Origin: Novosphingobium sp. Fuku2-ISO-50
Lineage (GTDB): Bacteria; Pseudomonadota; Alphaproteobacteria; Sphingomonadales; Sphingomonadaceae
Assembly: GCF_001519055.1 (NCBI RefSeq)
Contig: NZ_KQ954290.1
Coordinates: 156,394 to 220,393 of the forward strand
DNA length: 64,000 bases
Direction: 5' to 3'
The notes below the pieces were generated by a model. It saw nothing but the letters and a program-made list of their open reading frames with translations, did no database searches and was not told the DNA's origin. The position numbers were made by a program, and so were the translations under genes. This document shows positions 24,872-32,267 of this stretch, one piece after another (position 1 is the stretch's first letter; every line of letters begins with the position of its first letter).

Positions 24872-26656
24872 TCAGGCGGCCACGGCCAGGCGGTTTCGAC
24901 CGCTGTTCTTGGCGTGATAGAGCGCGGTATCCGCCGCCGTCATCACCGCCTCGGGACTGGTACCCGGCTCAAACGGGGCAAGACCCGCGCTGACCGTTGC
25001 CCGAAGCACCGTGTCGACCGAAGGGTGATTCTCACGGGCTGCAAAGCGCTGCAGGATCCGTTCGCAGATCTGCCGGGCATCGGCGATCCTGGCGCCGAAC
25101 AGCAAGACGGCGAATTCCTCGCCGCCGAGCCTGACGGCATTGTCCCCGCCTCGCACGGATTGACGCAAGACCTCGGCAAACACCTGAATCACGCGATCGC
25201 CCGTCGTATGGCCATAAAGGTCGTTGATCCGCTTGAAATGATCCAGATCGAACAAAGCCAGACAGCCCGACTGACCGGTGGCAAGACCGCGCGCGAGATC
25301 CTGATCAAAGGCACGGCGATTGGCGAGGCCGGTCAGCGGATCGGTCATCGCCTGACGGGCAAGCGTATCGACCATCGCGTGTCGTTCGGAAATGTCGCGG
25401 ATGATGGTGAGCGTACCGCTGACCCGCCCCAGGTGATCGAGTACCGCGCGTGTGCTGCCTTCGACCCACAGCTCACGACCGTCCCGGCATAGCGTGCGAT
25501 ACTCGATCACCGCCACCGCGTCCTTCGACTCCATGACCGCGTGGCGACTGGCCCGCACTCGCGGCGCATCGCGGGGATGGATGATCTCGAAAACCGAACG
25601 CCCGACGACATCTTCGGGCAGATAGCCCCACAGCCGCGCCACGGAAGGCGACGCGAAAATGACTTTCCCGTCGACTTTCACGCGCATGATGACATCGCTC
25701 GACCGCTCGATGATCAGTCTGTGCAGCGCCTCGGCCGCCTGCACCCGCTCAAGCAGGCGCCGACGCGCCGCAAGCTCCGCCGAAAGCGGCAGGAGAAGCA
25801 CGACGACAGAGGCGAAATACCCCTGCAAAACCTCGAATCGCAACCACGTGCCGACATGAACAAAGGTCGTCGGCCCATAGCCCGCAGACGTCCCGACCAG
25901 CCCGATCGCGATCAGAATCATCACCGAGGCCATGGCGCCGAAGCGGCCAAGGCGCAACGTCGCGGCAACCATCGCGATCACCGGCAAAAGCACCAGCGGA
26001 AAGACCTTTTGCCCAAACGTGATCGTCGTGACCAGCGCCACGATACCCAGCAGGATGGCCGCTTCGCGCTTTTGATCCGGCGATGCCGATCGCATCCATT
26101 TGATCGCCTCCCCCTGCCGCGCGAGCAACAGCGGCGGCGAAAAGGCGATAAATCCCAGCGCGTGCGCGGCAAACCAGTCGCGCCAGGCCTGATCATAAGG
26201 CAAGCCGGTGGCAAAGTGAACGAACCAGGCCGCAGGCACGCCGCTTGCGGCGGGCAACAGCAAACCGGCGACGCCCAGAAAGCGCACCACTTCGTCGATC
26301 GATTGCAGTCGCCCGAAACGCGGATAGACCCGTTTGACGACAAAGGCCGCGCCCCAGGCCTCGATCACACCGATCACCGCCAGCGGCAGAGCCACTGCCG
26401 CGCCAAGCCCGAAGCACGCAATGGCCAGCGCTCCACAGGGCACCGCCCCCAGGATCAAGCCCAGCCAACGACGCCGTGGCGACAGCACAAACTGTACGAA
26501 CAGCACTGCACCGGCGAACCACACCACCGCCACGCCGCGATCGAAACGCGACAACACGAGCCCGAGAACCATGCTCAGGAAATAGGCCAGCAGAAACAGG
26601 CCACGGGGGATCAGGCGCCCAAGCCGGGAGGACATCATCGCGACCAGCATGTCCAT
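24872..26656 (-). CDS. Membrane-bound diguanylate cyclase (MASE1-PAS-GGDEF)
   Basis: The protein has 594 residues. Residues about 15-290 are a MASE1-type sensor with eight or so membrane segments. A PAS domain follows at about 305-430 (IIERSSDVIMRVKVDGKVIFASPSVARL; GTLTIIRDISERHAM). A GGDEF domain runs from about 435 to 594. The catalytic motif is GGEEF (LGGEEFAVL), and an inhibitory-site RGGD lies five residues upstream, so product inhibition is expected. It makes cyclic-di-GMP in response to a membrane or cytosolic signal. No strong ribosome site precedes ATG 26656; starts a few codons in (MMSSRLG) are possible. No effector gene is adjacent. Confidence 0.9.
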   Translation of the reverse strand: MDMLVAMMSSRLGRLIPRGLFLLAYFLSMVLGLVLSRFDRGVAVVWFAGAVLFVQFVLSPRRRWLGLILGAVPCGALAIACFGLGAAVALPLAVIGVIEAWGAAFVVKRVYPRFGRLQSIDEVVRFLGVAGLLLPAASGVPAAWFVHFATGLPYDQAWRDWFAAHALGFIAFSPPLLLARQGEAIKWMRSASPDQKREAAILLGIVALVTTITFGQKVFPLVLLPVIAMVAATLRLGRFGAMASVMILIAIGLVGTSAGYGPTTFVHVGTWLRFEVLQGYFASVVVLLLPLSAELAARRRLLERVQAAEALHRLIIERSSDVIMRVKVDGKVIFASPSVARLWGYLPEDVVGRSVFEIIHPRDAPRVRASRHAVMESKDAVAVIEYRTLCRDGRELWVEGSTRAVLDHLGRVSGTLTIIRDISERHAMVDTLARQAMTDPLTGLANRRAFDQDLARGLATGQSGCLALFDLDHFKRINDLYGHTTGDRVIQVFAEVLRQSVRGGDNAVRLGGEEFAVLLFGARIADARQICERILQRFAARENHPSVDTVLRATVSAGLAPFEPGTSPEAVMTAADTALYHAKNSGRNRLAVAA

Positions 26657-26692
26657 GTTTTTGTTACATGGAGCCTTATCACAGGTGACGAG

Positions 26693-26712
26693 GAGGGCAA
26701 GGGCTCGCCCTC
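26693..26712. other. Short hairpin between the cyclase gene and the efflux remnant
   Basis: GAGGGC (26693-26698) pairs with GCCCTC (26707-26712) across 8 nt. There is no U-run. It may mark the 3' end of the remnant transcript. Confidence 0.3.
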
Positions 26713-26743
26713 AGTGCATTGCCCCGGCGGGCATGGCCGTACT

Positions 26744-27010
26744 CTATTCGTAGCGCAGAGCATCGATCGGGTTCAGACCCGCTGCCCGGCGCGCGGGGAA
26801 ATAGCCGAACACCACCCCGATCGCCGCTGCGATCAGAAACGCGATGATGTTGATCCGCGGCACGAACAGCCAATCGACCTGCATAAACGGCGCAAGCACC
26901 AGCACCAGCAGTTGCGCCAGCACCAGCAGTTGCGCCAGCACGATGCCGATGACCCCGCCAAGGCACGACAGCACGATCGCCTCGACCAGAAACTGGGTCA
27001 GCACTTCAAT
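26744..27010 (-). pseudogene. 3' remnant of a MacB-type ABC permease gene
   Basis: About 88 codons read as the C-terminus of a MacB/FtsX-type permease: EVLTQFLVEAIVLSCLGG, then IGVVFGYFPARRAAGLNPID and the terminal ALRYE. MacB proteins are about 650 residues, so only the last two membrane helices remain. There is no start codon or ATPase domain. At the right end the frame runs into the 5' fragment of an outer-membrane efflux lipoprotein, shifted by one frame. An 18-bp tandem duplication lies inside. Confidence 0.8.
26901..26936. repeat. 18-bp tandem duplication in the permease remnant
   Basis: AGCACCAGCAGTTGCGCC occurs twice in tandem (26901-26918 and 26919-26936), duplicating LAQLLV in the remnant protein. 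It looks like replication slippage in DNA no longer under selection. Confidence 0.75.
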
Positions 27011-27548
27011 CGAAGCCGCCGGCCTCGGCATCGGCGCGCGCGGCCTCGATGCTGCGCCCCCGCCCGCCAAAGATGTCGACCTGATACGAGGCATCGGCAG
27101 CAAGCGACAGGCTGTTTCCCGACGCGGTGGTGCCGGCAATGGCCTGGCTACGGTTATAGCCCCAGGATGCGGAAAGCGTCGGCACCATCGCGCTGCGGGC
27201 CTGTATCAGGGCTTCGCGCGATTGCCGCAAACGCGACAGCACCACCGCAATGTCCAGATTGGATTTCAGCCCTTCGCTCTCCAGCCGGGAAAGCTCCGCA
27301 TCGCCAAAGCTGTTCCACCACAGCGGATCGCTGCCCCTGTGCGATGGATCGCTCGCGGATTGATCCGTCGGCACCGAATAGCGCGGCGGAACCCCCAGCG
27401 CGACCGGCGTCGGGGCATGATAATCCGGGCCCGCCGCACATGCGGAAACAGCCAGCACGCCCGGCAAGGCGATCAGCCCGAACCGGCAGCCAGCCCGCTC
27501 GGGCGCCGAAACGGTTCCGAACGGGTATCGAGCATTCCATCGCGCCAT
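27006..27548 (-). pseudogene. 5' remnant of a NodT/OprM-type efflux outer-membrane lipoprotein gene
   Basis: From ATG 27548 about 180 codons remain of a protein that is normally about 460-480 residues. The signal/lipobox region (GVLAVSACAAGPDYHAPTP) and first helical repeat (LWWNSFGDAELSRLESEGLKSNLDIAVVLSRLRQ) are clear. Translation stops after ARADAEAGGFD at the junction with the permease remnant. The ATG overlaps the stop of the upstream glycine-zipper gene, so it is still translationally coupled. A truncated lipoprotein could be made but would lack the second TolC repeat, and function as a channel is unlikely. Confidence 0.8.
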
Positions 27549-27835
27549 CAATTGCAGCGCTTGCGCCTGTTGTGGGCAAGCTCGTGCCCGGCGACACCGC
27601 CGGCCGCCGCGCCGACCAGCGTACCGCCCGTGCCGCCGAGAATCACATTGCCGAGCACGCCGCCGCCGACCGCGCCCGCGACGGTCCCGGTGGTCTTGTT
27701 GAAACGCAGGCAATGCCCGTGGCCCGACTGGGCATGGCGGTAATGATGCCGATGATGGCGCGCCTCAGCCGGGCTGGACAGGCCCAATCCCATGACAACC
27801 ATGGCCGTCACGCCCAATAGATTTGAAATTTTCAT
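27548..27835 (-). CDS. Glycine-zipper 2TM-domain exported protein
   Basis: This 95-residue protein has a signal peptide (ISNLLGVTAMVVMGLGLSSPAEA). A His/Arg-rich linker (RHHRHHYRHAQSGHGH) follows, then a glycine-zipper pair (GTVAGAVGGGVLGNVILGG and GTLVGAAAGGVAGHELA) and a basic tail. Members related to the rickettsial 17-kDa antigen domain insert in or associate with the outer membrane or periplasmic face. It is third in a minus-strand set of small envelope genes and overlaps the next, broken gene by one base. The exact role is unknown. Confidence 0.8.
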   Translation of the reverse strand: MKISNLLGVTAMVVMGLGLSSPAEARHHRHHYRHAQSGHGHCLRFNKTTGTVAGAVGGGVLGNVILGGTGGTLVGAAAGGVAGHELAHNRRKRCN

Positions 27836-27885
27836 GCACCATTCCTTGGTTATGCGTCGACGGGGCTCGCCTGCCGGTCAGGGCA

Positions 27886-28554
27886 TCAATTCCCCGGTCT
27901 TTGGCCGCCCGGTTTTTGACCATGGCCTGGCTGGCCCTGCGGGTTCCCCGCATGACCGCCGCCCTGCTGACCAGACGCATGACCGTTGCCGGGGTTTACA
28001 TGAACCGGGGCCTGACGTTGCGGAGCGACCTGGCGTTGCGGAACGACCTGTCGATGCTGCGTCCCGCCATGTTGCGCTCCCGCGCCTGGCTGAGCGCGCT
28101 GCGGCATTACCGATGGCGCGCCCCGGTTTGAGCCCCACTGCGGTTGATGGCCGGTGTTGTATTGCTGTTCCCAACGCGGCCGCTCGGCATAGAACGGCCT
28201 GCTGCGATAATGGCTGTCCCAATAGCTGCCGAACACGAACGACAGGATGCCGATCCCCATCGAGGGCATGATACTGCGCCTGCGCCCTTGATAGTTGACG
28301 ACAATATCTCGCCCGGCGATCCAGCCACGATCATAGCGATTGCTGGCATCGCACCAGCTCCAATCGCTCAGGCAGCCATAGACGACCACGCCGCTGTTCC
28401 TGCGCAATCGCTGTAGGGCAGGGTAATCGGATTCAGGTCCGGCGTACATCGTCGTCGAACGAACCGTATAGCCGTTCATCTGCCTGGCCACGGCCGGCGA
28501 AATCGGAAGTGCCGCAGCCAATACGGCCGCGACGAGCACATAATTGCGCATCAT
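27886..28554 (-). CDS. Exported SH3-domain protein with Gln/Pro/Gly-rich tail
   Basis: From ATG 28554, with CCAGGA 7 bp upstream, the protein has 222 residues. Residues 1 to about 23 are a signal peptide. A bacterial SH3 domain spans about 24-85 (YTVRSTTMYAGPESDYPALQ; CDASNRYDRGWIAGRDIVV). The tail from about residue 130 is low-complexity, rich in Gln, Pro, Gly and His. Bacterial SH3 domains commonly bind peptidoglycan. It lies 2 bp after the stop of the small lipoprotein gene, so both are one transcription unit with the glycine-zipper gene. Confidence 0.8.
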   Translation of the reverse strand: MMRNYVLVAAVLAAALPISPAVARQMNGYTVRSTTMYAGPESDYPALQRLRRNSGVVVYGCLSDWSWCDASNRYDRGWIAGRDIVVNYQGRRRSIMPSMGIGILSFVFGSYWDSHYRSRPFYAERPRWEQQYNTGHQPQWGSNRGAPSVMPQRAQPGAGAQHGGTQHRQVVPQRQVAPQRQAPVHVNPGNGHASGQQGGGHAGNPQGQPGHGQKPGGQRPGN

Positions 28555-28556
28555 GT

Positions 28557-28733
28557 TCAATCCTGGCGATTGTGCTGTTGGTCGTGGTGATCCTGATCGT
28601 GATCGCCCATGTGATGATCCCCCCGTGGACGACGGTCGTCCCGGTCGGGACGGCCATCGTGACATGCCGACAGGCCAAAGGTGGCCGTGATCAAGCCAAT
28701 GACCAAGGCTGACTTACCTGCTTTGCGCGTCAT
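28557..28733 (-). CDS. Small His/Asp-rich lipoprotein
   Basis: From ATG 28733, with AAGGGAT about 7 bp upstream, it encodes 58 residues. A signal peptide ends in the lipobox LSAC (about residues 21-24). The mature part is almost wholly charged (repeated RDD, DHH, HDQ stretches), suggesting divalent-metal binding, though this is inference. It heads the SH3/glycine-zipper operon and lies about 80 bp downstream of a minus-strand copy of the recurring GTAGATTCCGA motif. No family is recognised. Confidence 0.7.
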   Translation of the reverse strand: MTRKAGKSALVIGLITATFGLSACHDGRPDRDDRRPRGDHHMGDHDQDHHDQQHNRQD

Positions 28734-28810
28734 CGAATAATCCCTTCGCAGAGTGAAGCTTTCGCAAAAGCTCTCGAAAATCAAACTTTATGACGTCCTC
28801 GAATGTGTGA

Positions 28811-28829
28811 AAGCCTCGGAATCTACGCG
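28811..28829 (-). promoter_or_regulatory. Recurring upstream motif, copy 2
   Basis: On the minus strand it reads CGCGTAGATTCCGAGGCTT, matching the plus-strand copies over GTAGATTCCGA. It is 77 bp upstream of the lipoprotein start at 28733 and points towards it. Confidence 0.4.
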
Positions 28830-28874
28830 TTGACTTGCCCTTCGGGTGATGATGCCCCCGGCACAGCGGCTGAA

Positions 28875-28893
28875 TGGGTAGTTTCCGATCCTG
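28875..28893 (+). promoter_or_regulatory. Recurring upstream motif, copy 3
   Basis: TGGGTAGTTTCCGATCCTG lies 114 bp upstream of the ATG at 29008 and points towards it. It differs from copy 4 at two positions. Confidence 0.45.
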
Positions 28894-29007
28894 TCGAACG
28901 GCGATTTCCGGGTGCAGAGCAAAGCGATCTGGCCGCTGCGCCCCGCCCGATGTCTTGCGGGAGGGGCCTGCCAGACCGGCAAAAACGGCGACGGAGATCA
29001 CATTGCC

Positions 29008-29739
29008 ATGACCAGCATCCATCTGAACGGACACCATCGCAAGGCGCTCGCCGGACTGTTTCGCCATCCGGCATCCCACAATGTCGAATGGCACGATGTC
29101 GTGTCCCTGCTCAATCATGTCGGCACAGTGACCGAACGGCACGACGGCGCTCTTGAAGTCGCCATCGGGGCGGATCGGATCACTCTCAAACGGCCGCACG
29201 GGCACGATGTGCAGGGCGAAGAATTGCGCGATTTGCGCGCCTTTCTGACCAAGGCCGGGTTTTCGCCCGAAAGCCATCCGCCGCTTGATGCGGCTGATGA
29301 AGGGGGCAACCGACCCTGTATCGTGTTGATCGACCATCAGCACGCACGCCTGTTCGGATTGCGCGACGACGACGTCGATCAATTTGCCCCGCGCGTCCTC
29401 TCGCCCGAAGACGCCGATGGTTCGCGGCGCAAGCTCGAGCATCGCCAGGGAAACGACGACCATGACGGCGGCCATGCCGAAGAAGAAGACGCCTGGTACG
29501 AACGGATCGCCATCGATCTGGAACCGGCCCATCGCATTGTCGTATTAAGCGACGGCAAAGGGCGCAGCAGCGCGGGGGCCTATCTCGTCGACTATTGCAA
29601 GCGCCGTCATCCTGCCCTTGCCACGCGGATCGTCGCGACCGAGCGTGTCGATATTGCGCACCTGTCAGACGCCGAAATCGTTGCCGCGGGGATCGCCTTG
29701 CTGGACGCCGAACCCATGAATGCGCAAGAAAATGGGTAG
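29008..29739 (+). CDS. HicA-like domain joined to an eRF1/Dom34-like region
   Basis: From ATG 29008, with GGAGAT upstream, it encodes 243 residues. Residues about 8-85 resemble a HicA-type double-stranded-RNA-binding fold (KALAGLFRHPASHNVEWHD; LRDLRAFLTKAGF). The rest contains CIVLIDHQHARLFGL and RIVVLSDGKGRSSAGAYL, recalling bacterial relatives of archaeal/eukaryotic release factors. An acidic/His-rich linker separates the halves. The remote family calls are from memory and uncertain. No HicB antitoxin partner is adjacent, so it is probably not a toxin. Its neighbours suggest a stress role. Confidence 0.6.
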   Translation: MTSIHLNGHHRKALAGLFRHPASHNVEWHDVVSLLNHVGTVTERHDGALEVAIGADRITLKRPHGHDVQGEELRDLRAFLTKAGFSPESHPPLDAADEGGNRPCIVLIDHQHARLFGLRDDDVDQFAPRVLSPEDADGSRRKLEHRQGNDDHDGGHAEEEDAWYERIAIDLEPAHRIVVLSDGKGRSSAGAYLVDYCKRRHPALATRIVATERVDIAHLSDAEIVAAGIALLDAEPMNAQENG

Positions 29740-29751
29740 ATTCCGAGCCTG
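29733..29751 (+). promoter_or_regulatory. Recurring upstream motif, copy 4
   Basis: TGGGTAGATTCCGAGCCTG overlaps the stop codon of the preceding gene and lies about 206 bp upstream of the ATG at 29958, with a terminator in between. The terminator makes a promoter role here less certain. Confidence 0.35.
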
Positions 29752-29793
29752 TTGCCGCGTTTGCGCCGCATTATAGGCATTCTTACCCCCCGT

Positions 29794-29835
29794 GGCGCCT
29801 GACTGTGCACTCCCCACGGTCAGGCGCCCTTTTTT
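29794..29835 (+). terminator. Rho-independent terminator
   Basis: GGCGCCTGAC (29794-29803) pairs perfectly with GTCAGGCGCC (29819-29828) and is followed by CTTTTTT. It ends the HicA-like gene transcript. Confidence 0.88.
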
Positions 29836-29957
29836 CGGGGAGGCTGATCATGCGCACAGACCGTGCTTCGCACAGTCGCCAGTGGCGCAGCGGGCAAGGG
29901 TGATCGACCGCAGCGCCGATTGCCGATCCTGTCCGGGTCTTTCACAAGGAAACCACC

Positions 29958-30122
29958 ATGTCGCTTGGCCTTCTTCTCGTCATCGTCCTCATCATCCTGC
30001 TGCTCGGCGGCTTCAGCGGTCGCATTGGCGGCTATGGCTACGGCTATGGCCATGGCGGGATCAGCGTGATCGGCATCGTGCTGATCATTGTCGTCGTCCT
30101 GCTTTTGACCGGGCGCATGTAA
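29958..30122 (+). CDS. DUF3309-type small membrane protein
   Basis: This gene encodes 54 residues; AAGGAA lies upstream of the ATG. Two hydrophobic helices (LGLLLVIVLIILLLGG and ISVIGIVLIIVVVLLLTG) flank a Gly/Tyr-rich loop (GRIGGYGYGYGHGG). This is the usual form of DUF3309 proteins, tiny inner-membrane proteins of unknown function common in alphaproteobacteria. It lies 59 bp before another small membrane-protein gene on the same strand. Confidence 0.75.
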   Translation: MSLGLLLVIVLIILLLGGFSGRIGGYGYGYGHGGISVIGIVLIIVVVLLLTGRM

Positions 30123-30181
30123 TCCGGGCCCAATCACGCGGAACGCCGCTTTTTCAAAATCAATGGCAGGAGTTTGCCCGC

Positions 30182-30373
30182 ATGACGCTTCTCAACATCA
30201 TCATCACCCTGATCGCGGTCGGGGCCATCCTGTGGCTGATCAACACGCTGATCCCGATGGATGGCAAGATCAAATCGATCCTCAACGGGGTGATCACGAT
30301 TGCGGTGCTGATCTGGCTGCTCAAGGTCTTCGGCATCGCCAGCATGCTTTCGACGATCCACGTCGGCAAATAA
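30182..30373 (+). CDS. Thivi_2564-family small membrane protein
   Basis: This gene encodes 63 residues, with AGGAG about 10 bp before the ATG. It has two hydrophobic helices (LLNIIITLIAVGAILWLINT and ITIAVLIWLLKVFGIA) joined by PMDGKIKSILN. This matches a small conserved family named after Thivi_2564, with no known biochemical role. It is probably cotranscribed with the DUF3309-type gene. The following 186 bp before the winged-helix regulator contain nothing I can name. Confidence 0.75.
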   Translation: MTLLNIIITLIAVGAILWLINTLIPMDGKIKSILNGVITIAVLIWLLKVFGIASMLSTIHVGK

Positions 30374-30559
30374 AACCCTCAAAATCATCATTCTTTTTGC
30401 CGAGACTGGCAGTTATCAGATTGTGATAAGCGGGTAAGGCCGGGATTTGCCAGCATCGCGGAGCCAGCCTACCGCACAGCGAAACGGCGTTGAACGCTCA
30501 CCCGAGCCCATTGCGCCCGAGCCTTTGCTGCCCGAACGTTTTGCTGGAGGAATGCCGGT

Positions 30560-31255
30560 TTGCCTACCAAGTCGAGTCCGGGTCCGCGCACATCCGGCGG
30601 GGCCGCCGCAGCACGCGTGATCGCCATTCACACGGCGCGCGAAGAGCTGCGCACACAAGATGCCTTTGCTCCCGACAGCGATAAAGTGGTAGCCAGCGGC
30701 TCGACCACTTCACGCGGATCAGGGCAAGCCATGGAATCGAAATATTACCGGAACTGGCATTTGGCAAAGACCAACAGCGAGTTCCTCGTCACCGAATTCG
30801 AATGGGCACTGATCCGCCTGCACGAAGCGTTTGCCCGGTGGGTGGCGACATCCAGCTCGGTGCTGATCGACGAAGACATCAAGTTTTCCGAACACATGAT
30901 CCTGCATGTCATCCGCATGCACGACCGGCCCAAGAACAGCGTCACGATCGCCCGGATGATGAACCGCGATGACGTGGCCAATATCCAGTACAGCCTGCGC
31001 AAGCTCGAAGCGGCCAACCTGATCGTCAAATCGCGCGAGAAATCGGGCAAGACGTTTGCCTATACGGTGACCGAAAAGGGCAACCAGATCACCCAGGGCT
31101 ATGCCGATATTCGCAGCGACCTGTTGCTTCGGGCGATCAGCACGATTGCCAACATCGATGAACGCATTGCCGAGATGACCCAGACGATCGGCGTACTGAC
31201 CGGCATTTACGAAGAAATGGCGCGCAGCGCGGCGACGTTCAGCACCCAGTACTGA
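30560..31255 (+). CDS. Winged-helix (MarR-like) regulator of the catabolic cluster
   Basis: A TTG start at 30560 has a strong GGAGG 9 bp upstream and gives 231 residues. ATG 30731 (174 residues) is a fallback that removes a low-complexity N-terminus. The winged helix lies in the middle: FSEHMILHVIRMHDRPKNSVTIARMMNRDDVANIQYSLRKLEAANLI with a wing at SREKSGKTFAYTVTEKG. A C-terminal helical segment may dimerise. It is 98 bp upstream of the hydrolase gene and borders the catabolic region, so local control is likely. The ligand is unknown. Confidence 0.72.
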   Translation: MPTKSSPGPRTSGGAAAARVIAIHTAREELRTQDAFAPDSDKVVASGSTTSRGSGQAMESKYYRNWHLAKTNSEFLVTEFEWALIRLHEAFARWVATSSSVLIDEDIKFSEHMILHVIRMHDRPKNSVTIARMMNRDDVANIQYSLRKLEAANLIVKSREKSGKTFAYTVTEKGNQITQGYADIRSDLLLRAISTIANIDERIAEMTQTIGVLTGIYEEMARSAATFSTQY

Positions 31256-31353
31256 ACGCCTTCCTTTCGCCGAACCACCCCCCGCCCGCGCCCCTCGCGC
31301 GGGACGGAATGGCTTTGCGCGCCCGCAATACGAGCCACCGGATGGAGCAAACG

Positions 31354-32187
31354 ATGAACGACAATCCCGAAATCGGCCGCCTTCTGGCCACTTGCGGCTA
31401 CAACACCAATTGCCACGACGTCGGCTCGGGCGAAGCGGTCATGCTGTTGCACGGATCGGGCGCGGGCGTATCGGGCTGGGCCAATTGGCGCGGCCTGATG
31501 CCCGAACTGGCGCGCACCTATCGCGTCGTGGTGCCCGATCTCGTCGGCTTTGGTTACACCGAAACGCCCGACGATTTCACCTTCCGCTTTCTCGACAGTT
31601 GGGTCGACCAGATGTTCGCCACGCTCGACGCGCTGGGAATCGAACGCGCGCATATCGTGGGCAACAGCTTTGGCGGCGCGGTGGCACTGTGGATGGCCCG
31701 GCGTGCGCCCGAACGCACCGGGCGGCTGGTGCTGATGGGCCCCGGCGGCTGGCCTGCCCAGGTCGGGCCCGAACTCGCCGCGCTGTGGGCCTACAAGCCG
31801 TCGATCCCGGCGATGCGCGAAGCGATGAGCGTGATGGCCTACAATCAGGCGCTGGTGACCGAAGAGCTGATCGAAATGCGCTATCGCGCCACGTTGCGCG
31901 AAGGTGCCCAGGAAATGTTCGAACGGGTGTTTCCGCGCCCGCATCAGCGCTGGCTCGATGCCCAGGCGCTGCCGATCGGCGATCTTCAGGCGATTGCCAA
32001 CGAAGTCCTGCTCATCCACGGCCGCGACGATCGCGTCGTTCCGCCAGACGTGTCGTGGAATCTCAGCCGCTATCTGCCCAATTCACAACTTCACGTGATC
32101 AGCAAGTGCGGCCACTGGACGATGATGGAACATCCCCGCCGGTTCCGCCAACTGGTCGAAAACTTCCTCGCCGAAGAAACCGCCTGA
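31354..32187 (+). CDS. Alpha/beta hydrolase of the meta-cleavage-product hydrolase family
   Basis: From ATG 31354, with GGAG 6 bp upstream, the protein has 277 residues. The oxyanion segment is LLHGSGAGVSGW, the nucleophile elbow is GNSFGG, the acid is in HGRDDRVVP, and the catalytic His is in CGHWTMMEHP. This pattern is typical of C-C bond hydrolases such as BphD, TodF and CarC that split ring-fission products. N-formylmaleamate deformylases (NicD) are related, so amide-type chemistry is not excluded. It is read convergently towards the oxygenase operon across a bidirectional terminator. Confidence 0.85.
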   Translation: MNDNPEIGRLLATCGYNTNCHDVGSGEAVMLLHGSGAGVSGWANWRGLMPELARTYRVVVPDLVGFGYTETPDDFTFRFLDSWVDQMFATLDALGIERAHIVGNSFGGAVALWMARRAPERTGRLVLMGPGGWPAQVGPELAALWAYKPSIPAMREAMSVMAYNQALVTEELIEMRYRATLREGAQEMFERVFPRPHQRWLDAQALPIGDLQAIANEVLLIHGRDDRVVPPDVSWNLSRYLPNSQLHVISKCGHWTMMEHPRRFRQLVENFLAEETA

Positions 32188-32195
32188 AACAAAAA

Positions 32196-32218
32196 AAGGG
32201 GGGCTGCGAGGCCCCCTT
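32196..32218 (+). terminator. Terminator of the hydrolase gene
   Basis: AAGGGGGGC (32196-32204) pairs with GCCCCCTT (32211-32218), 8 bp after the stop. The downstream tract is CCCTTTT, weaker than the next terminator. Confidence 0.65.
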
Positions 32219-32234
32219 CCCTTTTCCTGAAACC

Positions 32235-32267
32235 AAAAAAAGGGGGCCATGCGGCCCCCTTTTTTTC
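32235..32267. terminator. Bidirectional terminator between convergent catabolic units
   Basis: An A-run and T-run flank the stem AGGGGGCC / GGCCCCCT (32235-32267), so it can work both ways. Its right edge overlaps the stop codon of the M20-like gene. Confidence 0.88.

Noticed and set aside
25541..27820. A 759-codon open frame opposite the diguanylate cyclase and efflux remnants
   Set aside because: Antisense shadow rich in Gln, Arg and His; opposite strand carries GGEEF, MASE1 and permease motifs.
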